Assembly: GCA_036023115.1 (NCBI GenBank)
Contig: JAYKKT010000061.1
Coordinates: 11,095,001-11,159,000, forward strand
From: Brasenia schreberi
Lineage: Eukaryota > Streptophyta > Magnoliopsida > Nymphaeales > Cabombaceae
DNA: 64,000 nucleotides
Direction of reading: 5' to 3'
Position numbers and translations under genes: made by a program. Under the pieces are notes generated by a model, which was given only the letters and a program-made list of their open reading frames with translations, did no database searches and had not been told where the DNA came from. Numbering within the stretch: the stretch's first letter is position 1; each line of letters starts with the position of its first letter. Shown here in pieces: positions 45,484-56,600 of the stretch.

Positions 45484-45813
45484 TCAAACAACCTTAAAAG
45501 AACTAACAACTTGTGCACCTTCCCCTCTCGTTTGGCATCTTGCAGACCAAACCAGGGCCTCGGTTAGGTTTGATCGTCTTCTTCCACTTGTTTCTAAGAG
45601 CCAGTTGACTTCTTGCCATAGTCTTTGGGCAACTGCACATCCCAGGGATAGATGTCTTGTTGTTTCCTGGGCATAATTGCGAAATTTGCCGGTGCCGGTC
45701 GCTGTAGCCAATCCAAAGTGAGGAGATGACCTTCCACCATGAAACCCATGTTGATGGCACCGACCCACTTCGCCAGCTGAAATCAGCAGCCTAGAGTTCT
45801 GATTGCATTCCAT
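45484..45813 (-). pseudogene. L1-like LINE relic (zf-RVT-type segment)
   Basis: One frame reads RHLSLGCAVAQRLWQEVNWL and another reads CPGNNKTS nearby. This resembles the Cys/His segment at the C-terminus of plant L1-type RT polyproteins (C..C, ET..HL, C, W). It is short, broken and isolated. This family differs from the RTE elements elsewhere. Confidence 0.5.
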
Positions 45814-46064
45814 GGTCGATTAGATGGGAAGTTGCGGTTAACATCCCACCCAAATGCATCACAGTTTCCATGGAACATTCTTGCACAAGGCAATCTTAAT
45901 AGTTTGGGATGTGCATTATATATACGGAATTGAAATTTGGTGCACCATTTATTTTTTACTTTTTACTTTTCATTTTTGAATTTTAACCATGCAGTGGTTG
46001 GATAGTACATTGATGTTGCATGACACACTAAATTCTGGTATATAAATATGTATATATAGAGAAA

Positions 46065-46315
46065 TTAGTTCATACAAACATTTATCATGCTTAAACATTC
46101 TCAAATATCTCAACTGTTTGATCACTAAGATCAATGGTTGAAATTCAAATTCTACAAGTAAAAAAATATTTTGGTACTTTTTGTTGAAGGTGTATTAAAC
46201 ACACTCTTAACTCGAGACTATTTGCTTTTTATTTTAAAGATCTCAACTGTTAATCTTAAAATTGAACAATTGAGATCTTTAAGAAGATTAAAGCATTGAT
46301 GAGTATGCTCATGGA

Positions 46316-46319
<4 letters not shown>
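46065..46319. mobile_element. MITE-like inverted-repeat element beside (TA)n (type A)
   Basis: Left end TTAGTTCATACAAACATTTA leading to CTCAAATATCTCAACTGTTT. Right end on the other strand TTAGTCCATGAGCATACTCA leading to AAAGATCTCAATTGTTCAAT. This gives about 60 bp of imperfect terminal inverted repeat. A 54-bp TA tract follows directly. Confidence 0.6.

Positions 46320-46373
<54 letters not shown>
46320..46373. repeat. (TA)n microsatellite
   Basis: Uninterrupted alternating TA abutting the type A element. Confidence 0.95.
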
Positions 46374-46375
<2 letters not shown>

Positions 46376-46797
46376 AGAGTGAGAGAAAGAGTCATATATG
46401 CCACACCACTGTCCCTCTTTTCACTCAATCAAATACTTCAATGCAGATCCCCCATTAAAGCAACACAAGGAGTTTAAACACTCTTAATATCTTCATGTTA
46501 TTTTCTTCTTTGAAATCTATTACAACTCCGATTCTGTAGCAACTTAGCTGCCTCAACTAGCAATGTCGGGAGTGAAGAAATCTTGGAAGGATCTCCCTCC
46601 TACTCCGTGCTTTCATTTCTCCATCAACAGAGCCAAGATGGACGTCCACCCACCCCAAAACATGGAAATTCACAAAGAACGCATAGTTCAAGTGGAATGC
46701 GTAGGCTATACATAGCCTGCCCTCGACTCAATATTTTGTGGCCCATTTCTTTCGTTTGTTTACAAAGGGAAACTCGCAAATACACTCACATGCACCT

Positions 46798-46865
46798 CCT
46801 GGGAATTGAACTCCCCACCACAAGCGGCGCTTGTCAAAGCGCCCTGCCGATTGAGCCAACCTTAA
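46798..46865 (-). repeat. tRNA-like SINE promoter (A and B boxes)
   Basis: On the minus strand TTGGCTCAATCGGCAGGGCG is a good A-box region. About 38 bp on, GGGGAGTTCAATTCCCAGG is a good B-box region. The CCA end and stems of a tRNA are lacking, so a tRNA-derived SINE head is the likeliest reading. Confidence 0.5.
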
Positions 46866-47520
46866 AAAAAATTCTAGAACCACCACTGGGTGGCTGTACA
46901 ACATATCCACACTATTTTTGGTAGAAATATAATTGATTAGGGCCTGTCTAACGCCCTTGCCTTTTGAAAGTAAAAGAAGACTCAGAAGAAGAGGCCACAT
47001 ATCGTTTAACATGTATCATTTAGTACATTCATGTGTAAAGTTTGGTTATGATATGATAATTGGGTGAATTCTAAAGCATCTTCTCCTTTAATTATGAGAC
47101 CTAGATTTTTATAGGCTGAAATTCAAACATTATACTACCGGAACAGCCTCAATTTGAACATGGTCATCAATGGTTTGCCATCCTTCTCACATAACTCTCT
47201 GCGTGTGAGAGAGAGAGAACCATGCATCTCTAGTCATATGGCAGTACATTTTAAAAACTGCAGCTAAGAGAATTAAACCCTTTTTACATAAATAAACAGT
47301 AAGTTTTTATCTCAGTGACAAAACCTGATCTTTGTAAAGCAGTATATATCAGAACAGAGATGAGCTACTACACCATGCAGGCAGAGTAATGTGGAAAAGA
47401 AGGGGAAGCAGTGCCCGTGTTAAGATAAATAAAACATGATTGATTATATTAGTACAACACATTGTACCATTTTTCCCCAAAGCGAGTTCCCCACCAACTG
47501 TAGCCTAGGCCTTCTACACA

Positions 47521-47651
47521 TCATGGCTCTTGCTTCAGCGAGACAACACGAGATTGCCGATTGTGCTTCGCCAATTTGACAAAGGCACCTGATAGGCAGG
47601 ACGGAGCCCACCATGGAAGACGAACATGCTCCTCTCCTTTGAGCAGTGCCA
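47521..47651 (-). CDS. SAM-domain gene, last coding exon
   Basis: 131 bp from a split Val codon through [20 protein letters not shown] and [20 protein letters not shown] to Pro and TGA (47523-47521). The basic C-terminal tail with PWWAPSCLS is typical of the family. Confidence 0.93.
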
Positions 47652-50600
47652 CTGCAAATCAGTATATGCCCATGAGCTGCAAAGCAATGACCAAGGTGAT
47701 AATCTAGTGAATTTGGTTATTACCTTTAATGCGTCGAAGCTCCTTACACAAAGTGATGAAGTCTCCCCACTTCATATGGCACCCCCTGATAAATCGGAGT
47801 ATCTGTTCAGTTGTAAATGTAGACAAGCTATCCAAGTACAGACCATTGACGCCATTCTCCTTAAATATTTGCATGTAACCACCCAGTTTAATTTCTTCGA
47901 GCCACAGTCCTACATCCTGAAATCAATGCATGGTCACTAGGTCAGCATATCACAAAACGGAACCACATTAACTTCATAAAGCTTCATAGAAGCACAAGCA
48001 GACCACAGCAAAATGGCAGCACTTCTATACCAGATGGAACTATGATTTGTAAGGTAAAACCTAACTTCAGCAATCATTTTCATTTCTCAGTCTTGATGCA
48101 CCATAAGAAGATAAATTTATCAAATATAAGCCTCATGAATTTATTTTATTAAAAGAATAGCTTTCTTCCTTTTCCTGCGCTTCCTTTTTCACCCTCTGCC
48201 AGTGTCCTGGATACAATTGCCATGTCAGAGATATTTAGGTGATACAATTGGTCATATAGCGCTGAATTACATAAACGGTCGGATAGATTACAGGTACTTT
48301 GGATAAGATTTGATAAAGGCTTTAGGACCCTTCTCAAATCCTGGAGAATCTGAAATTTAAGATACATGCACTCCCAAGACATTTCAGGTAGGAAAATCCG
48401 TGTAAGCCTTGTCTTTCACCTAAAACATGCCATGTCGAATGTGGTTCGGGATTTAATACTACATTCTATAGAGTTAACATTCTTTTGGACCAACATAATC
48501 GTTTCATTTCTGCCATTTGACTGATTGAAGATCAGGTTGAATGGAATGACTCCAAAAAAGATACCAGACAAAGCCCCTTAGGAAGGGTTATGTTTGTGAT
48601 AGAAGTTGGTTGTCACTGAGTTATGAAATAAATAAATTTTTTTGTTGAAATGTAATTAGAGAAAATAGCACCCAGAAGGTACGATATAGTCTCTCTCCTG
48701 GCAGCATAAAGCTCCCAAGGTTGGACCCTTTACTTAAAGCAAGGGCTATGCTAGGAATTTGCCTAGCCCAAGCCCCAAGGGGGACAACACCTACGGGACC
48801 TGAAACCCTAAGCGTTTGTCTAGCACCCAAGGCTCTCTTCCACTACGGCAAGCCCTTGGTGCTAATACAAATTCATTATATAATAGATTACGTGGTAGAA
48901 ACAAACCATTTCATGGAGCATGCGCCTCACACATGGACAAAATGCAGGCGCATATGATCATCAGTGTATATATTAATAAATTCTTAACAGTTAAGTTTCT
49001 TAAATAAAATTAATATGTACATTTCTTTTTGACTAATTACACTAATTCTGTCAGCTTCTTCATCATGTTGAACTAATTCATTCGACCCAATTGGTTCAGT
49101 TGATAGTCTAGGTCGTATTACTTTGAGTTACGGCAGACAAACTCCTGGACAAGTGGTATTGTTTGCTATCTGAAAGAGGAAACTTTATTGGCCATAAACA
49201 GGTCAACCCCACTGACCTATGCAGAATCAGTCCATCAAATGATCCGAGTTGGAAAGAATTGGTTCATGTGCAAGATACTCTCACCAGATTTGTGAGCTTT
49301 TATTTGTACAGGGTCAGAATCGCCCGACTTTTGAACACAAAAGATAAAGGGAAAAATAATAAGTAATAAGAATTCAGGTTTGAAGCAGCATTTATTATAA
49401 ATCTCGAATTTGTGAGGGGCATTTGATATTTGGAGAAATTTGCATCCCAATGTACTAAGAGTCTTGCACTGACATACAGGTCCCTTTTAGCCAACAATGT
49501 TCTAGTATCCCAATGGCAACAGAAGTTCTCATGCCAGAATTATTAATCAGCAATTGCATCATATATGACAGAAGAACAAAGAACAAAAGACGCCACATGA
49601 AAAACAAAAGTATCGATAGTAGGCTTTGGTAAAATTCAATCAGAATTTAGGACAACTTTCAAAAAAAACAAAGGACAGCAAGAAACTCTACGTCCATTAT
49701 AAAACAATCCAAAGTTAAAGATAGCAAAAGTTTGTTATCTTCTTCTCTTTAAAGTAGCTTTAGTAAAAAATTTAGGCCCTAGCCCAAGCTACATCATCCT
49801 CTTAATTGCAAGCTCAACGATTAGGATTTACCTGGTGCTGAGAAAATCACTTAAGGAGCCCAGAAAAGGTGATCCTTCCTAAATTGTTCTTAGCATAGTG
49901 CATTATCCTTTGATCCATCCCAGCTGAACCCTAGTTGGATATTATGCCCCTTTAAGCACAACTATGTTTTAATAATTTAATTTTAACATTTCGTTTATTT
50001 TCTTGGTCATGACAAGGTAATCTCCACATAAGCGATGGCCTTTTAGGGACCTTGCCACTGAGCACCAAGTAAGGACGTTGGATACATGGTATTTTTAGTG
50101 TTAACAATGTAAACATTTGACTACACAGCCCTTCCACGCAAACATGTAAACTTTTTTCTCCAAGAAAAAACAAACTGCTTGTGCTAGAAGATCTTTAGCA
50201 GCAACATACTTAACTGAGAATGGAGAGATGAAAAGGCCTAATTTGTTATGAAATGCATGCACCTATGATCACAATAAATTAAGATCCAAGGAAAATATTA
50301 TGGTTCATCATTTACATAATGAAAAGATGAAAAGGCCTAATTTGTTACATGCTGGGCATTTAGAAACATGAGACAAGACAAATGTCACAACCAGGTGGAA
50401 TTGCTATTCACATTGTTGAGTCTGTTCATCATTCACTGGGTGAATATTAAAAAACTGTTAGAAAATGGGCCGTTCGGGCCTGGCCCTATCTAGTCGGGCC
50501 GTTAGGGCTAGGGCCAGTAGCTGTTGAGGCTCACTGTGACCAGCCCCCCTCCACTCTCTTCTTCCTCTCTTCTCATGTGCTTTTGCTAATTCCCTCTTGT

Positions 50601-53600
50601 AATCTTCTATAAATACCTCACTATATAATTTTTCAAGACTTCTGTAGCTAAATAATATTTATTTAGCCTTTGTTGCATATATTTTATAGCCTTTTTCTAA
50701 GGCTTTGTTATTGGCTTTTCCAGGTGATATTCACCAATCTTCTGCTGCTACATTGAAGCATTGAGTTCATTACATGGTATCAAGAGTCATTTTTGCGATC
50801 ATGAGAATATTGTTCATAGTCTCGATAAACATGCCGATCATATCTTGTAACTTTACCCTTTTAGTTTCTTTTTCTCTTTCAAATATAGATGATATAGAGA
50901 TAATTAACTTTCGTTTAACACCCTCGAACTAAAAGACATGTGCCCAATCTATAAATTTTTTTCTATATTTCAAAAAATTATGAGGCTATATAAGTGGTTC
51001 GAAAGGTATAACCCTCGATTAATGTCACACTCGAGCAAAAAGAGAAATACGAAGGAGGTCATTGAACAATCCTATGAGCGCTCATGAACAATGTAAATGA
51101 GCATGCTAAGGACACTTTGATAAATTTCACCAACGCTAAAGAAGTATGAGAATACTTAAAAAAAATCTTATGTTTAAAGTGATGTGGCTCATAAAATGAC
51201 ATTAAGAGACAAATTAATCTCACTTAGACAAGGAGATAAATGAGTAAATAAATTTTTGGCGAATATTCAAATTTTTGGAATCAATTATATGGCTACAAAA
51301 AGAAATGTACATAATGTCTTAATGAGAGACAATGTGAGGATAAGAAGATTTTGTATATCAATTTCTAATAAGTCTCTCAAAAGAATTTGAAAGGGTAAGA
51401 TCATCTCTTATCCATCGAAAATCTTTTCCCATAAAAGAAATGTTTTTACCGATCTCTAAATAGCGAAAACAAGAATGAATGAAGCTAAACTTCAAAAAGA
51501 CACCATCTTAACCGCATCAAAACTCGAAGCAAATAATGAAGGCCTACCGTTCTCATTTTAAAAATAAAGAGACGTGAAACTCAAATGAAAGATAAAGCAA
51601 CAATAGGTGTGGTTTACTCTTCTTCAACTAATCAAGTTTAAGGTGTTAGAAAATGGGCCCAAGTAGCCTGACCTTACAGGCCCGAGCAGCCAGGGCCACT
51701 AGCTGTTAAGGATAAGGATGAAAATATTTTAGTAACAAGAGATGATATCAAAAATAGATTTGACCAACTCACAAGAGTATATAAATCATAATTTTTATCA
51801 AAGTACTCAAAGGAATAAAGTCAAAAGTTCTTAGATAAATATGTAGGATAAGATAATATTCCTACAGAAGAATGAAAAATCACAAGAGAGACGGGTATAA
51901 CTTGGCTCACAAGATTATTTAATAAAATATGAAAAAATAAAAAATAACTCCGCCCATGTAAGGGATCACCCTTGCATTGCCGGTCCCAAGCCCGAATAAA
52001 GGAGGAGGGTTGTGTTAGGCTTTCGACAGTCAATGTAAAACTTTGTCGGATTTTTATACTATTGATTAAACAAATTATGAGCATTGCTTTGGGGCGTCCC
52101 CACCTAGCGATGTACTGTAGAACCCGAATGTAGTGATAAGTAAGCAAGGGTCACTACATTTTTTTCCAAATGTAGTGAATAAATTGAAGAGAGGGTTCCC
52201 ACATCATGGACGGGTGTGGGTAAAGAAGTTAGTCCCGCTATATTGTCGCCCGAATGTAGTGGATAATTTACAGAGAGGGTCACTAAGGAAGCTAGTCCTA
52301 GATAATAAGATTCTTATTGGTTCTTGGAATATCGAAACATTATTCGGTAAGCTAATGGAGGTGGTAGATACTATGATTAGGAGAAAGATTTATATTCTAT
52401 GTTTACAAGAGACAAAGTGGGTTGGAGAAAAAACAAAGAAGATAGAGGATACATGTTTTAAATTATGGTACTCACGTAAGGAAAAGGCTCGAAATGGAGT
52501 TGGTATTATCATAAATAAAGATTTAAAGAATAGTGTAGTAGACATACAATGATACGGTGACCGAATCATAACGTTGAAATTAGTATTAGGAGCAAAGGTT
52601 TTGAATATAGTTTGTGCTTACGCACCCTAAGTCGGCCTAGAAGATAGTATAAAGACATCTTTTTGGGAAGAGTTAGATAAGGTTATTCAAAGGATTCCAC
52701 AAATGGAGATGATTTGTTTAGGAGACTTAAATGGACATGTCGGTAAAGAGGCATTAGGATATCAAGGTATTCATGGAAGCTTTGGTTTTGAGGATATAAA
52801 TGAGGAAGGTAGGGAGATTTTAAATTTTGCTATGGCAATTGATCTCTTTATAGTCAATACAATCTTCATAAGAGTAGCTTATCACAAACACAAATTGATT
52901 ACTTATTTGTAGAAAAAAAAAAGATAGACCGTGTTGTAAAGATTACAAGGTAATTATAGGAGAATGATTAACTGCCCAACATCGACTTTTAGTTATGTAT
53001 TTACAAATTAAAAAATGGACAAAAAAGAAGAAGAGTTCATCAAGTTATTTCGACTAAATGGTGGAACCTCAAAAGCAAGAAAGAAGATATATTTAAACAG
53101 AAAGTCCTTCAAGGAGATGCTTGGAATTATGTTGGTAGTGATATGTGGAACAATATGGCTATACATATTAGGAAAGTGATTAAAGATGTGTTAAGTGTCT
53201 AAGGGAGATGTACCGGCACAAAAAGAAGCTTGGTGGTAGAGAGTAGTGCAAAATAAAATCAAGGCAAAGAGGGTATGTTATAAATTACATTATGCTAAGA
53301 AAACTAGTGAAACTTTAGAGGTTTATAAGAAAGCAAAGAAGGATGCGAAAAAGGCTATCAATGAAGCAAAAGCTAAAATTTGGAAGAATTTATATAAAAA
53401 AACTCAACTTAAAAGAGAGTAAAAGAGATATTTTTAGGATAGCTAGGGCTAGATATAAGAAAACTAAAGATCTTAATTCTGTTAGATGTATAAAAGACGA
53501 AGATGAAAAAATTCTAGTGGCAAATAATGATATAATAAATAGATGAAAAAACTATTTTTATAAGCTTTTTAATGAAAATAAAGATGTTAGTATTAGCTTA

Positions 53601-56600
53601 GGAGAGTTAGCCAAATCAGAAAAGTATATAAACCACAATTTCTACCGATGTATTCAAAAGAATGAAGTCAAAGTGACTCTTAAACATATGAAAAGTGGTA
53701 AATCGATAGGACCAGATAATATTCCTATAGAAGTTTGGAAAATACTAGGAGAAATAGGAATCACTTGGCTCACAAGACTATTTAATGAAATATGGAAAAA
53801 CCAAAAGATGCCCAAGGAATGGAGAGCAAGTACACTTATACCCATATATAAGAACAAGGGAGACATTCAAAATTGTGCGAATTATCGAGGTATCAAGTTA
53901 ATGAGCCATACTATGAAATTATGGGAAAGAATTATCGAACATAGGTTAAGACAAGTATCAAGTACAATAGAGAACCAATTTGGATTCATGCCAGGCAGAT
54001 CTACTATTGAAGCGATTCACCTTTCGAGACGTCTTATGGAACATTTTAAAGCAAAAAAGAAAGACCTTCACATGATATTTACTGATCTAGAAAAAAGCTT
54101 ATGATAGGGTACCGAGGGAGGTTCTTTGGAGAACTTTGGAAAAAAGAGGTATCCCATTGACATATATTAACCTTATAAGAGACATGTACGATAGTGCAAA
54201 AACATGTGTGAGGACTCATGAAGGAAAGACAGACTTCTTTGAAGTTAATATTGGGTTACATCAAGGATCAACTTTAAGTCCATAATTATTTATAATGGTG
54301 ACTAATGAGTTAACAAAACATATTCAAGATGAAGTGCCTTGGTGTATGTTATTTGCCGATGATATTGTGCTAGTGGAAGAGTCTAAGGAAAAAGTTAATA
54401 GAAAATTGGAACTATGGAGAGAAGCATTAGAAAGCAAAGACTGCCGACTTAGTAGAACAAAGACAAAATATATGGAATGTAAGTTTGATCATTTGATTAC
54501 TTCAGAGGATATATAAATTAAAATTGGCACACATTGCATCCCCCAAAAGGAATGTTTTAAATACCTAGGGTTAATTGTTCATACTGATGGAAGAATTATT
54601 GAGATGTTACGCATAGAATTAATGGTGGTTGGTTAAAATGGAGAGGAGCATCATGTATTCTTTGTGATAAGAAGATACCATTAAAGTTAAAAGGTAAATA
54701 TTATAGAGCAGCAATTCGACCTGCCATGTTTTATGGTTTTGAGTGTTAGGCAGTTAATCATAAACATGTACAAAAGATGTCTGTGACAGAAATGAAGATG
54801 TTGAGATGGATGAGTGGTCATACAAGAAAAGACCGTATACATAATGAGGTTATTAGAAACAAATTAGGAGTGACACCAATAGAGGATAAAATGAGAGAAT
54901 ATCGTTTAAGATGGTTTAGATATATAGAAAGAAGATCAGTAGAACCTGTAAGAAAGTATGAAAAACTAAATTTGGAAAGTATTAAAAGAGGTAGATGACG
55001 TCCACAAAAGTGTTGGAAAGAAACAATAAAGAATGATTTAGCTTATGTGAGTTAATTGCTAACATGGCACATGATAGAGCTTTGTGAAAACAAAGAATCC
55101 ACGTAGCTGACCCCGTCTAGTATGGGAAAAGGCTTAGCTGTTGTTGTATAAAGAAATAAAAAATACTTAAAAAATGAAAGAAGAGTATAATTATACCCAT
55201 ATATAAGAATAAAAGGAGACATTCATAACTACGTAAATTATCGAGGTATCAAGTTGATGACAATGAATTGTATTTAGGTTGAGACAAGTATCAAGTATAA
55301 TGAAACATTTAGAGAGAAAAAGAACCTTCATATGATACTTACTGATTTAGAAAAAACTTACAATAAGGTGTCAAAAGATATTCTTTGAAGAATCTTAAAA
55401 AAGAATGGTATCTAATTCACGCACAACAATCTTATAAGGGATAATGTATGATGGTGTACAAATGTGTGTGAAGATTTATGAAGGAATAATGGATTTCTTT
55501 AAAATTAATATTGAATTACATTAAGGATTAATTTTAAGGCTCGTACTTATTTACCTTGTTATTGAAGAGTTAACAAAGAATATTCAAGATGAAATATCTT
55601 GGAATATGTTATTCATGGGTGATATTGTACTATTGGATGGATCTAAAGAAAAAGTTACCAAGAAATTGAAATTGTGAAAGAAACATTACAAAATAAAGGC
55701 TTTAAATATAATAAAACAAAGATAGAGTATATAAAATGCAAGTTTTGACAATTTTATTACTATAGATGACATGAAAATTAAGATTTACACTTGCTACATC
55801 CCTAAAAAAGAAAGTTTTAAATATCTAATGTAAGCTTTTTAGAGCAATAAAAGAATTCATGGAGATTTTTCAGCATACCCCTCAAAAAGGAGGATTGGAG
55901 GTGGATTGAGGTTATACTTAAGGCAATGAGGACATAATACAAGTTGTATTATACTAACAAAATGAATGAAACTTAAGAGACTTATAGGAAGGTAAAGAAG
56001 AAGTAAAAAAGACAATTAGTAAGCAAAGCTAACACATAGGAGGGTTAAAGTAAAAAGCTCAACCCAAGAGAAGATAACTAATACTATTACTTTTGTCGTA
56101 AAAAGCTCAACCCAAGAGAGGATAACTAATACTACTACTTTTGTCAAATGCATTAAGGATAAGGATGAAAAGATTTTAGTAACAAGAGATGATATCAAAA
56201 ATAGATTTGACCAACTCACAAGAGTATATAAATCATAATTTTTATCAAAATACTCAAAGGAATAAAATCAAAAGCTCTTAAACTTAATGAAGGTTGATAA
56301 ATATGTAGGATCACACAATATTCCTAGAGAAGAATGGAAAATCACAAGAGAGACGAATATAACTTGGCTCACAAGATTATTTAATAAAATATGAAGAAAT
56401 CAAAAAATGCTTAAAAAATAAAAAAAGAGTATAATTATACCCATATATAAGAAAAAAGGAGACATTAAGAACTAAGTAAATTATCGAGATATCAAGTTGA
56501 TGAATCACACAATGAATTGTATGAAGGTTGACACAAGTATCAAGTATAATGGAATATTTAGAGAGAAAAAAGAACCTTCGTATGATACTTATTGATTTAG

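Larger units (their letters stand above)
51935..55165 (+). mobile_element. Full-length RTE-type LINE, youngest copy in the window
   Basis: The element is 51947-55153 (3.2 kb). Exact 12-bp target duplications AAATAAAAAATA lie at 51935-51946 and 55154-55165. The order is a 5' leader (from ACTCCGCCCATGTAAGGG), an APE-like endonuclease (about 52290-52960), a Lys-rich linker, then RT (about 53640-54400) and a C-terminal extension (to about 55000). It ends with CTAGTATGGGAAAAGGCTTA and a TTG tail. There is no RNase H, as expected of RTE. It carries several stops and frameshifts, so it no longer encodes a whole protein. Confidence 0.9.

Noticed and set aside
46798..46865. Functional tRNA gene on the minus strand
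   Set aside because: A and B boxes fit, but acceptor and anticodon stems do not close, so a SINE-like reading is preferred.
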